Shown piece by piece: positions 29,878 through 36,261 of a stretch of DNA of 38,888 nucleotides. The stretch is from JBIOJM01 sp044450785 (lineage in GTDB: Bacteria > Planctomycetota > Planctomycetia > Isosphaerales > Isosphaeraceae). Positions within the stretch are counted from its first letter, which is position 1. Each line of letters begins with the position of its first letter. The notes under the pieces are model-generated. The model ran no database searches. It saw only the letters and a list, made by a program, of their open reading frames with translations, and was not told the origin of the DNA. A program made the position numbers and the translations under genes. Location of the stretch: positions 1 through 38,888 of the forward strand of contig JBIOJM010000057.1 of assembly GCA_044450785.1 (NCBI GenBank), written 5' to 3'.

Positions 29878-30231
29878 TCAGACCGAGAGGACGCCGCGTC
29901 CGCGGCAGGTCAGACACATTAGCCCGCTCGAGCTCTCGAAGGCCAGGCCGTCGCACGCGGGACACGTCTTCGTGGGCCCATCAGGGGCTTCAACCACGCC
30001 CGTTCCCTCACAGACCAGACAACGGTAGGTCTTGTAGCTGCCGGTCCCCTCACAGTAGGCGCAGCGCACGTGAGGCACCGGAACGCTGACCACGCCCCGG
30101 CCACCGCAGGCGCCACAAACGGAGCGATCCGACATCACGCCGAATGGGTCGGTCCCTCCTCCGTGACAGAAAGCGCAGATGATTCGTTCTCGACCCTCTG
30201 CACAAGGCGTCTTGGTCTTGACCAGGCTCAT
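29878..30231 (-). CDS. DnaJ-type CxxCxGxG zinc-finger protein without J domain
   Basis: 117 residues from ATG 30231 (GGGGAGAA about 8 bases before it); a longer frame to 30291 is unsupported. Six CxxC motifs are spread evenly over the protein: CAFCHGGG, CGACGGRG, CAYCEGTG, CLVCEGTG, CPACDGLA and CLTCRGRG. Four or five keep the CxxCxGxG form of the DnaJ cysteine-rich domain, enough for about three zinc sites. No J domain, no HPD motif and no client-binding C-terminal domain are present. In a gas vesicle operon it may hold the very hydrophobic GvpA-type subunits before assembly, a role inferred only from DnaJ and context. It lies between gvpK and gvpJ. Confidence 0.85.
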   Translation of the reverse strand: MSLVKTKTPCAEGRERIICAFCHGGGTDPFGVMSDRSVCGACGGRGVVSVPVPHVRCAYCEGTGSYKTYRCLVCEGTGVVEAPDGPTKTCPACDGLAFESSSGLMCLTCRGRGVLSV

Positions 30232-30309
30232 CGTAGTTCTCCCCAGGTGAATCTCGGGGTGCTTCGTTGGCACTCCAGTTCGATCGTTCACGTATCAGTC
30301 AGTGTGCAT

Positions 30310-30699
30310 TCAACTCCCGCGGCACTCATCAAGCAGCATCCCGAGCGGTCCGAGGTCGAGGTTCAAGTCTTCTCCCTCGAGACCGAGCGCGCTCTTGACG
30401 ACTTCCATCTGTTCGGAGAGTTGAAGGAAGGTCGTGCCCAGCCTTTCGATTTCGAGCTCCATGAGCGAACCGGCCTCGATGCGGCGAACCGCCTGGCGCT
30501 CGAGCAACTCGCGAAGCAGCTCGACCACGGTCAGGATCAGTCGTCCCAGGCCCTTCTTGACGTCATCGGGCTGGAGCGCGATGCGTAGGCTGGAGGGAGC
30601 GGTCCCACCTGAAGGCACGGCGGAAGCCGGCGCCAGGATCCGCGCAAACTCGGACGGGCCGGGCGATTCCGCGGTGTTCGCGGTCAAGGTGTCGATCAT
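30310..30699 (-). CDS. gvpK: Gas vesicle protein GvpK
   Basis: 129 residues from ATG 30699; the frame extends further but inside the neighbour. The GvpK core is clear at about 45-125: LQPDDVKKGLGRLILTVVELL, RQAVRRIEAGSL, EIERLGTTF and a final LNLDLGPLGMLL. GvpK is required for vesicle formation in known systems, but its exact task is unknown. The ATG overlaps the previous gene's TGA (ATGA), so translation is coupled. Confidence 0.94.
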   Translation of the reverse strand: MIDTLTANTAESPGPSEFARILAPASAVPSGGTAPSSLRIALQPDDVKKGLGRLILTVVELLRELLERQAVRRIEAGSLMELEIERLGTTFLQLSEQMEVVKSALGLEGEDLNLDLGPLGMLLDECRGS

Positions 30700-30959
30700 G
30701 GGTCGCACAAGGAATTCGGTTTCGCCCTGGCCGCTTTCCAATCTTGACGATGCGCCGTCTCGACGGAGGTGAGCAGGAGCTGGAGGTTCAGGTAGATCAA
30801 ATCGATGCCGGCGACGGAGATCACGACCTCTCCGGCCAGGACGACACCCTTGTTCAACATCCGGTCGAGGGCCTCGCACAGTGAGAGGCTGCGCTGGTCG
30901 TCGAGCTCGGGGAGGGGGCCCAGGACCGTGGGCAGGTTGCACTCAGAGCAGTTGTTCAT
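30696..30959 (-). CDS. gvpS: GvpA-family minor protein, GvpS/GvpM-like
   Basis: 87 residues. The GvpA-like core covers about 26-72: LCEALDRMLNKGVVLAG, then VVISVAGIDLIYLNLQLLLTSVETA. The ISVAGIDLIYL segment is closest to GvpS/GvpM types rather than GvpA or GvpJ. Two N-terminal Cys (NCSECNLP) are unusual. The start overlaps the TPR gene by 17 bases and the stop overlaps gvpK by 4, so three genes are translationally chained. The exact paralogue name is tentative. Confidence 0.88.
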   Translation of the reverse strand: MNNCSECNLPTVLGPLPELDDQRSLSLCEALDRMLNKGVVLAGEVVISVAGIDLIYLNLQLLLTSVETAHRQDWKAARAKPNSLCDP

Positions 30960-31320
30960 AGATCCCCCGCGCCTGTCTCAGCTCACCCGCTTGTTCGTAA
31001 GACCGAGCGACGCCCATCAGTCGCTTCTCAGCCTGGAGCGCTTGGGGCGTGTCGGCATGATCCCGGATCAACTCGAAGTACATTTCGATCGCCTGTCGGA
31101 GCGATCCGGACTCGCGATAGGTATCGGCCATCGCCAGCAGCCGGGCGAGGACGCGGAAGCGACTCTCCGGCGGTGACTGCTCCGAGGGCTCCGCCTGCGC
31201 GGAGCGGAGTGGAGGCAAGGCGATCGGTGGAGACCCGTTCGGATGAGGGGATTCGTCGCGGTCCAGCTCGTCGACGATCGTTGTCGTGGGGGCATCGGAT
31301 TCGACAAGGAGTGCGTTCAT
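30943..31320 (-). CDS. TPR-containing gas vesicle locus protein
   Basis: 125 residues from ATG 31320, preceded by GGGAGG at 6 bases. The first 55 residues are polar and probably disordered. The rest is two to three TPR-like helix pairs: LARLLAMADTYRESGSLRQAIEMY, and LMGVARSYEQAGELRQARGIYE. TPR folds bind partner peptides, so this could bridge Gvp proteins or recruit the chaperones coded further upstream. Not a classical named Gvp that I can identify. Its end overlaps the next start by 17 bases. Confidence 0.8.
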   Translation of the reverse strand: MNALLVESDAPTTTIVDELDRDESPHPNGSPPIALPPLRSAQAEPSEQSPPESRFRVLARLLAMADTYRESGSLRQAIEMYFELIRDHADTPQALQAEKRLMGVARSYEQAGELRQARGIYEQLL

Positions 31321-31373
31321 GATTGACCTCCCGTGCTCAGGATCGATTCTGTGGCGTTTTGAACCTTGAGTTC

Positions 31374-31685
31374 TCATTCGTCTTGTTCGTCCCACTCATC
31401 CGTTTCGTTGTCATTCGCTTCGTCCTCGTCCTCTTCTTCGTCCTCTTCTTCGATCAGCCCCCGCTCCTCGATGGCATCCAGCCGGTCGAGCAGCTCGCGC
31501 TCGCGGGCATCGAATGCCTCCTCGCTGAGTGTCCCGGCTTCGAGAGCCAGGTAGAGCCGGCTGAGCTCGGCACGGATGGAGCCGGACTCGGCCGCAAGCT
31601 CCTGGACCGCTGCGTTGTAAATCTCCTGGAAGACGTAGAGGATCGATTTGAACGGGAAGAGCAGGACATCGTCGGCCAGGAACAT
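31374..31685 (-). CDS. gvpG: Gas vesicle protein GvpG with acidic tail
   Basis: 103 residues. The GvpG core spans about 1-75: short hydrophobic start FLADDVLLFPFKSILYVFQEI, then SRLYLALEAGTLSEEAFDARERELLDRL, which is the GvpG pattern. After it comes a tail of about 28 residues made almost only of Asp, Glu and Asn, longer and more acidic than I expect for the family. GvpG works with GvpF/L in assembly. The leader GGGAGGTCAAGCATG is nearly identical to that of the TPR gene (GGGAGGTCAATCATG). Confidence 0.9.
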   Translation of the reverse strand: MFLADDVLLFPFKSILYVFQEIYNAAVQELAAESGSIRAELSRLYLALEAGTLSEEAFDARERELLDRLDAIEERGLIEEEDEEEDEDEANDNETDEWDEQDE

Positions 31686-31707
31686 GCTTGACCTCCCGCA
31701 TCAGGGC

Positions 31708-32499
31708 TCAAGACAGCCTCAGCTCGACCTCGACGAAATTGTGCGGCGGCCAGGGGCCGTTGAAGTCGAAGGCGAAATCATTGTTGAATCCGCGGGCCGC
31801 CTGCACGACAGCCGTCTCAAAGTCTTTGAGCCGATCGCGGTCGATCAGGCAGGCCAGGTTCATCACTTCGCGCTCATCGCGCGGCTGGTTCGTGACAATC
31901 TCGGCGCACCGCGGTCCCAGGATTCGCACGACGCCGTCTGCGCAGTCCTGACGGTCGGCCTTGAGGAGCCGATCGAAGAACCGGCCCAGCTCGATCTTTT
32001 CGTCTTGCGACGGTTGGCGACCGCCGCGGAAGATCTGGTCGCGGTAAGCGGCCAACTCGGGGTGGACCCCCACCGTGTATTCGAAGATGTTCGAAACGTC
32101 CCAGGTGACCCGCAGGCCCATCTCGAACTTGCCGCGCAGGCGGCGCAGTTGCTCGTCAAAGATATCGCGATTGAGACGGAGGATGCGGCGGACCGATTCG
32201 GGACCATCCGCGATCAGGCCGAATGTCATCGGCAAGACCGTGTGATCGATCATCAGCCGCCGCAAGACCTCGTGATGTGCGGCGAGCCGGCGACGCTCGG
32301 GGCGGATCCTCCGCTCCGGAATGTCGCTGACGACCGCCGCGATTTGGTCGTCCCCCAGCGTGTAGACGTCGGCGCCCTCCATGCCGGCGCAGCCGAATGA
32401 CTCGAGGTCGTTCCCACCATCGACGATCGCGTAGAGATATCGTCCGCGCGCCTGCGCGACGACAGGCTCAGACCGAGGCTCAGCCGATACGAGCGACAT
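31708..32499 (-). CDS. gvpL/F: Gas vesicle protein GvpF/GvpL family (copy 2)
   Basis: 263 residues with the two-domain GvpF/L layout: GRYLYAIVDG at about 19, LAAHHEVLRRLMIDHTVLPMTFGL at about 72-95, a central helical part with FEMGLRVTWDV, and the closing GPWPPHNFVEVEL. The family is an assembly factor that contacts GvpA. A second member lies at 35366-36145; which one is F and which is L cannot be told by eye. GvpG begins 22 bases downstream. Confidence 0.93.
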   Translation of the reverse strand: MSLVSAEPRSEPVVAQARGRYLYAIVDGGNDLESFGCAGMEGADVYTLGDDQIAAVVSDIPERRIRPERRRLAAHHEVLRRLMIDHTVLPMTFGLIADGPESVRRILRLNRDIFDEQLRRLRGKFEMGLRVTWDVSNIFEYTVGVHPELAAYRDQIFRGGRQPSQDEKIELGRFFDRLLKADRQDCADGVVRILGPRCAEIVTNQPRDEREVMNLACLIDRDRLKDFETAVVQAARGFNNDFAFDFNGPWPPHNFVEVELRLS

Positions 32500-32512
32500 G
32501 AATCCACCCCTT

Positions 32513-32833
32513 TCAATAGGAAAACTCCTTCATTTTGACCCGCTGCGCCAGGGTGCTCTCGACCTGTGGTGCCTGCGCGGCCGCCGGCGCGATCGCGGCA
32601 TGGCTTTGAACCAGTGCCATCAATCGTTGCTCCTTGATCGCAATCTCACTCAGACGCGTCTGGATCTCTTCATGCCGCCGGGCCCACCGTTCGAGCTCCT
32701 TCTGGAGGCGCAGCTTCTCATTGGCCAGCGCTGACAGTTCCGAGAGCCCGCCGGCAGCCGTCCGGGTGCGTCGTGAATCCACGAGCGCGCCCATCGTCCT
32801 GATGCCTCGTACCCCTTTCCGCTCGTTCGGCAC
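32513..32833 (-). CDS. Small coiled-coil protein of the gvp operon
   Basis: 106 residues from GTG 32833, which has an excellent GGAGGAGG 5 bases before it; the longer frame lacks a site and overlaps gvpN. Residues 10-25 hold a basic GIRTMGALVDSRRTRT; 30-75 is a charged helix with heptads (LANEKLRLQKELERWARR, then IQTRLSEIAIKEQRLMALV). It may correspond to the small coiled-coil proteins called GvpV in some bacterial loci, but I am not sure. It sits between gvpN and the second gvpF/L, with a 13-base gap to the latter. Confidence 0.75.
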   Translation of the reverse strand: MPNERKGVRGIRTMGALVDSRRTRTAAGGLSELSALANEKLRLQKELERWARRHEEIQTRLSEIAIKEQRLMALVQSHAAIAPAAAQAPQVESTLAQRVKMKEFSY

Positions 32834-32900
32834 GGCGTCCTCCTCCCATTCCAGCCCCGTTGGTCTCGGTTGCGCTGTGTTGATCCGATGTGATCCCGGT

Positions 32901-33947
32901 TTAACGGCTGACGGCGTGATGGCCGTTGCTTGCGAGTGAATGTCCGTTCGCCGCCGGCCGCACGATGCGGCTGGCACGCGGCGGGCAGAGCCGTTTGATG
33001 AGCTCATCCAGCCAGGTGCTGCCGGCCGGAATCCCGTCACGCGTGATCTTGATCGCATCGATCCTGAGGACATCCCGGCAGATCACCATGAAGACCCGGT
33101 CGTCGCTGCTCACCGACGCTCCGCGCAGGGCGGTCACCTTGGCGATCATGATGCAAGACCGCACGGTCGGCGGCAGCGGCAGGACGCCCAGCTCGCGGAA
33201 GGCGCGAACGACGTCGACGATCCGGGCCGCGTCGTCCTCGTGGAGCCCTGACTTCGCCGCGGTGATCTGGATCTCGGTCTCACGGTCGTATTGACCGATC
33301 GTGATTGTGATCATGCGATCCAGGAGCGCGTCCTGCGTCTTGTGAACTCCGGCGTACTCCTCCGGGTTGCTGGTAAAGATGGCGCGGAAGGTGGGATGGA
33401 CATGCAGGTACGCCTCGCTCACGCGTCCGGACGGCAACTCGAGCAGGCGCTCCTCCAGCACGCCCAGGAGGACGTTGTTCGCCTCGGGACGCGACCGGTT
33501 GAACTCATCGTAGATCACCGAAAATCCATATTTGCAGGCGTTGGTCAAGCGATGATCGACCCAGGTCTTGGAGACGTTTTCCTCGGTCTTCATCACCGAG
33601 TGGATGAAGTTGTCAACGACGCGGGTCGAGCGAAAGCCGAGCTGGCCTCCGATCAAGTCGGAGCTGCCGAACTCGTCATCGCCATGAATCAAGACGACGG
33701 GCCGGCCGAGCTGGGCGGCCACGTGAAAGGCCAGGGTCGTCTTGCCGGTCCCGGCCGGACCGGAAAAGTGAACGGGGTAACCGGCCTGAAGGTAACACAG
33801 AGCGCGCTCGGAGAGGCTCTGGACACAGGGGGTCTGGACGAAGTCGGGCTTCTGTTTCAGCGAAAACACGTTGAGGTCGTCGGGCAAGGGATTCACAGTG
33901 ATCTGGCCTCCAAGGTGTCGCGGTTGCGTGGTTGTAACAGGGTCCAT
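32901..33947 (-). CDS. gvpN: Gas vesicle AAA+ ATPase GvpN
   Basis: 348 residues, MoxR-like AAA+. Walker A GPAGTGKTT at about 63-71; Walker B and following FSVIYDEFNRSRPE at about 148; sensor region FRAIFTSNPEEYAGV; arginine-rich DALLDRM. Before it, DFVQTPCVQSLSERAL is typical of GvpN. It helps the vesicle grow from the bicone to the cylinder stage in known systems. The last 20 residues repeat NGH (ANGHSLASNGHH). A 29-bp repeat ends only 3 bases before the start, and no clear ribosome site is seen, so the repeat may lie in the leader. Confidence 0.95.
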   Translation of the reverse strand: MDPVTTTQPRHLGGQITVNPLPDDLNVFSLKQKPDFVQTPCVQSLSERALCYLQAGYPVHFSGPAGTGKTTLAFHVAAQLGRPVVLIHGDDEFGSSDLIGGQLGFRSTRVVDNFIHSVMKTEENVSKTWVDHRLTNACKYGFSVIYDEFNRSRPEANNVLLGVLEERLLELPSGRVSEAYLHVHPTFRAIFTSNPEEYAGVHKTQDALLDRMITITIGQYDRETEIQITAAKSGLHEDDAARIVDVVRAFRELGVLPLPPTVRSCIMIAKVTALRGASVSSDDRVFMVICRDVLRIDAIKITRDGIPAGSTWLDELIKRLCPPRASRIVRPAANGHSLASNGHHAVSR

Positions 33948-33949
33948 CT

Positions 33950-33978
33950 CGTTGAAGCCGGCTCCGTCCGGCGACCTC
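33950..33978 (-). repeat. 29-bp gvp-locus repeat, copy 3
   Basis: On the minus strand it reads GAGGTCGCCGGACGGAGCCG followed by GCTTCAACG, like the two copies upstream of the Cdc48-type gene (38449-38477, 38513-38541). It directly precedes the gvpN start. A GGCGGGGCTT...TCCCA stretch before it is also shared with the region before copy 2, so the full repeat may be about 58 bp. Confidence 0.65.
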
Positions 33979-34001
33979 GGTGAGTTTTGGGAAGCAAAGC
34001 C

Positions 34002-34029
34002 CCGCCGGCCCAGGAAGCTGGACCGGCGG
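34002..34029 (-). terminator. GC-rich hairpin between gvpC-like gene and gvpN
   Basis: CCGCCGGCCC from 34002 pairs with GGACCGGCGG ending at 34029 with one mismatch or bulge and an 8-base loop. On the minus strand GGCTTTGCTTCCC follows, not a pure U-run. It could weaken transcription into gvpN, or protect the 3' end of the upstream message. Confidence 0.35.
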
Positions 34030-34153
34030 TCTGCTCCGGTTCACGGTGCTCAGCCTCGACCATTCGCGGCAAACCCGCGCCGCGAGCACGACGCCTCGCG
34101 CGGTTCCGCGACAAGCTTGCGCCAAGCCTGCCGGAACGATCAACAATTGGGGC

Positions 34154-34750
34154 TCATCGTGAGCCCCGGCTCGCTTTCGACTTTCCTTTGCCGGCTTGCG
34201 CGGGCTTGCCGTCATGGGCGGGTTTGCCGCCATGCTCGGGCTTGCTGTGAAATCGTTCCGCGTGCACGGAAACGGGTTCGGCGTGCCCTCGAGACGCAAC
34301 GGGTTCAGCGTGCCTTCCTGCCACAACGGGTTTATCACGTCCCGCGGCAAAAGCTTGCCAGGCGTTTGACGCCTCGTGCAGGTCCAGGGCGAGCTCATTC
34401 CGAGCGTGCTGGAAGGTGTGAAACAACTCATTGACGGTGTCCTGACGTGTCCTGCGCGTCTCGGACAACATCTCGTTCAAGTCGCCGCGCATCTGCTGGA
34501 GCGACTCCTGGTGGTTTTCTCTGAGATCCGCGGCCTTCTGGCGGCACTCTTCACGCTGCTCCGCCATCGTCTCGCGCAGCTCCTGGGCTCGTGTCCGATG
34601 CTCGTCCGCGACGTTGCTCATGAAGGCCTGAGTGCGATTGAACAGGTCCACGCTCGCGGCGTGAATCTGTTTCCGAGCTTCATTCCGCGTCTGGATCGAG
34701 GCGCGGAGATGTTCGGTGAACGTTTTCATTCGGTCGGCGAATTGCGCCAT
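34154..34750 (-). CDS. GvpC-like coiled-coil protein
   Basis: 198 residues. Residues 1-130 are one long charged helix region with few breaks. The segment ASVDLFNRTQAFMSNVADEH with RTRAQELRETM resembles the 33-residue repeats of cyanobacterial GvpC as I remember them (ELF..TQ.FL....R..QAQEQAQEL). The second half of the helix (LNEMLSETRRTRQ, LFHTFQHARNELALDL) may be a second degenerate repeat. The last 65 residues are low-complexity: HAEPV occurs twice and GGKPAHDGKPAQAGK follows. GvpC strengthens vesicles by binding the outer GvpA face, and the position right after gvpA matches gvpA-gvpC of cyanobacteria. The homology call is mine and needs a profile search. Confidence 0.65.
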   Translation of the reverse strand: MAQFADRMKTFTEHLRASIQTRNEARKQIHAASVDLFNRTQAFMSNVADEHRTRAQELRETMAEQREECRQKAADLRENHQESLQQMRGDLNEMLSETRRTRQDTVNELFHTFQHARNELALDLHEASNAWQAFAAGRDKPVVAGRHAEPVASRGHAEPVSVHAERFHSKPEHGGKPAHDGKPAQAGKGKSKASRGSR

Positions 34751-34854
34751 GGTCCTTGGTCTCCTCGTGGTGTTTGCCTTTCAACCCCGTCGAACGGCCG
34801 CACCGCAAGGGATTGGTGGAACGCCGTCGGGGCGTGATCTTTGTCTCAGGAAGA

Positions 34855-34895
34855 CCTGGGACCGGTCTACAGCCAGGCCCAGGCCCCCCGGGGCC
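34855..34895 (-). terminator. Stem-loops between gvpA and the gvpC-like gene
   Basis: Two adjacent stems: GGCCCC (34882-34887)/GGGGCC (34890-34895), and CCTGGG (34855-34860)/CCCAGG (34878-34883) extended by GG/CC with one bulge. They overlap slightly, so they would form in turn. They stand about 60 bases after the gvpA stop. Such structures commonly let a short gvpA message accumulate over the full operon message. There is no U-run, so attenuation or 3'-end protection is more likely than simple termination. Confidence 0.4.
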
Positions 34896-34954
34896 GACAC
34901 CCCAAGTCCCCCGATTGGTCAGGCCGCGGGGGGGGCTCGGAGTGCGGCTCGGCT

Positions 34955-35173
34955 TCAGGCGGGAGCGGCCGCCGATGCGGTCAGGCCGATCGCCTCGGCG
35001 TACTTCAGGTACGTCTCGACCGACGCGATGACCACGCGGGCCTCTACCGACAAGAGCTCGATGCCGACCAAGGACACCTTGGCCCAGACATCGATCACGA
35101 TGCCCTTGTCCAGGATGCGGTCGACGACCTCGGCCAGACTCGAACTGTCAGTGGACTTCATCACCTTCGCCAT
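34955..35173 (-). CDS. gvpA: Major gas vesicle shell protein GvpA
   Basis: 72 residues, the usual length. Nearly canonical throughout: SSLAEVVDRILDKGIVIDVW, then VSLVGIELLSVEARVVIASVETYLKYAEAIGL and a short Ala/Pro tail. It is the ribbed shell subunit that forms the gas-filled cylinder. AAGGAG lies about 8 bases before the ATG. It has its own AT-rich upstream region with a candidate promoter at 35319-35348, and hairpins after the stop. Small changes such as Val for Ala (IDVW) and Ser for Ala (LLSVEA) are within family range. Confidence 0.97.
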   Translation of the reverse strand: MAKVMKSTDSSSLAEVVDRILDKGIVIDVWAKVSLVGIELLSVEARVVIASVETYLKYAEAIGLTASAAAPA

Positions 35174-35318
35174 CTCTCAGTCTCCTTCTTCAGGGTGTTC
35201 GGCCTCAACACTCACTCCGCATCGAAGCGAGTGGGCGGCGATCCGATTCGCCGCTCCAAAGTGACAGTAGAACTTGAATTGCTCGCTTGCCAACTGAGGA
35301 AGAGTTTTTTTCATCAGA

Positions 35319-35348
35319 ATTATTAAACACATGGAATCACCAACTCAA
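35319..35348 (-). promoter_or_regulatory. Candidate sigma-70-type promoter of gvpA
   Basis: On the minus strand TTGAGT (35348-35343) and AATAAT (35324-35319) are 18 bases apart, matching TTGACA and TATAAT at 4 and 5 positions. The stretch 35300-35365 is the most AT-rich intergenic DNA in the locus. It would leave an untranslated leader of about 138 bases before gvpA, long enough for regulation. A T-run on this strand at 35347-35353 may also serve to end transcription from the gene before. Confidence 0.45.
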
Positions 35349-35365
35349 AAAAACATGCTAATCCG

Positions 35366-36145
35366 TCATCGCGGTTGCACCAGGAGGGGGCAGAAGTGGG
35401 ACGGCGGCCAGGGCCCGGAGGGAGCCAGGCGCAAAGACGACATGGCTCCCGCGGCCTGCTGAACCCGATCCAGAAACGCCGGGACCGATGGTCGCGGCAC
35501 CAAGTAAGCGGAGTGCAAGACGGGTTCGACGTCCTGGCGGTCGGGCCGTCGGGGTGCGAGCACGCGTTCCTCGGCCAGTCCGCGCGCCACGGTGTGTACC
35601 TGTAGGGCGACGGCGCGGGCTGCTCGCCGGACCTCTTGCCGCGCCTCCTCCCGCAGTCGCTTCTCCTGGAAGTACCGCGTGCCTGGCGACGCGGACAGTC
35701 TGCCAACCCGTTGGGCCCAGGCCGGGTCGTCCATGACGAGGCTCTCGAGGGCCGAGCCGAGCTCGACATGGACCTTGAGCGTCCACTCCTCCTTATCGGC
35801 GACGTGGTCGAGGAACCGGGCGACGGCCTCACGATTCGCCGCCACCAGCTCCGCGATTGCCGCCGGCGTCGTGAAGAGAGTGCCGAAGCGTACGGGCAGG
35901 ATTGGGCCACGAGCCATCATCGTTTCGATGACCACCTCGTGTTGCAGAGCCCTTGGGACGACCCAGGCGGGATCCTCCGGCCCATCCCCCTCGAACGCGT
36001 CCAGGGGCACGAGGCTGGTCACGACGGCCAGGTTGGCACAGTCGAGGACGCAGACCGGTGTGTCCGCTTCGATCCCTCTGACGCCTTCCGGACTTTCGGT
36101 CCCGGCTCGCATGACACCGTATAAATAGGTTCCGAGCCGACTCAT
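35366..36145 (-). CDS. gvpF/L: Gas vesicle protein GvpF/GvpL family (copy 1)
   Basis: 259 residues from ATG 36145, where the family pattern TYLYGVM begins; a start at 36178 adds 11 odd residues. Landmarks: ALQHEVVIETMMARGPILPVRFGTLF at about 78-103, a coiled middle part (GTRYFQEKRLREEARQEV), and the closing GPWPPSHFCPLL. AAGG lies about 7 bases before the ATG, straight after a perfect 7-bp hairpin (TGCGGGC 36156-36162 with GCCCGCA 36168-36174), which might expose or hide the site. It is the gene directly before gvpA. Confidence 0.92.
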   Translation of the reverse strand: MSRLGTYLYGVMRAGTESPEGVRGIEADTPVCVLDCANLAVVTSLVPLDAFEGDGPEDPAWVVPRALQHEVVIETMMARGPILPVRFGTLFTTPAAIAELVAANREAVARFLDHVADKEEWTLKVHVELGSALESLVMDDPAWAQRVGRLSASPGTRYFQEKRLREEARQEVRRAARAVALQVHTVARGLAEERVLAPRRPDRQDVEPVLHSAYLVPRPSVPAFLDRVQQAAGAMSSLRLAPSGPWPPSHFCPLLVQPR

Positions 36146-36261
36146 GTCGAAGCCTTGCGGGCATGAGGCCCGCACCAATCTAGGCCCAGGGGATTTTGGT
36201 ATGGCGGGCGTCGCTGTCCACCGGCTGGGATGGACTGGGGGCTCTCACGGAGTCCCGATCT

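Noticed and set aside
35258..35300. Sigma-54 promoter (TTGGCAAGCGAGCAATT) before gvpA
   Set aside because: The GG and GC elements are 7 bases apart instead of 10, so it does not fit the -24/-12 pattern.
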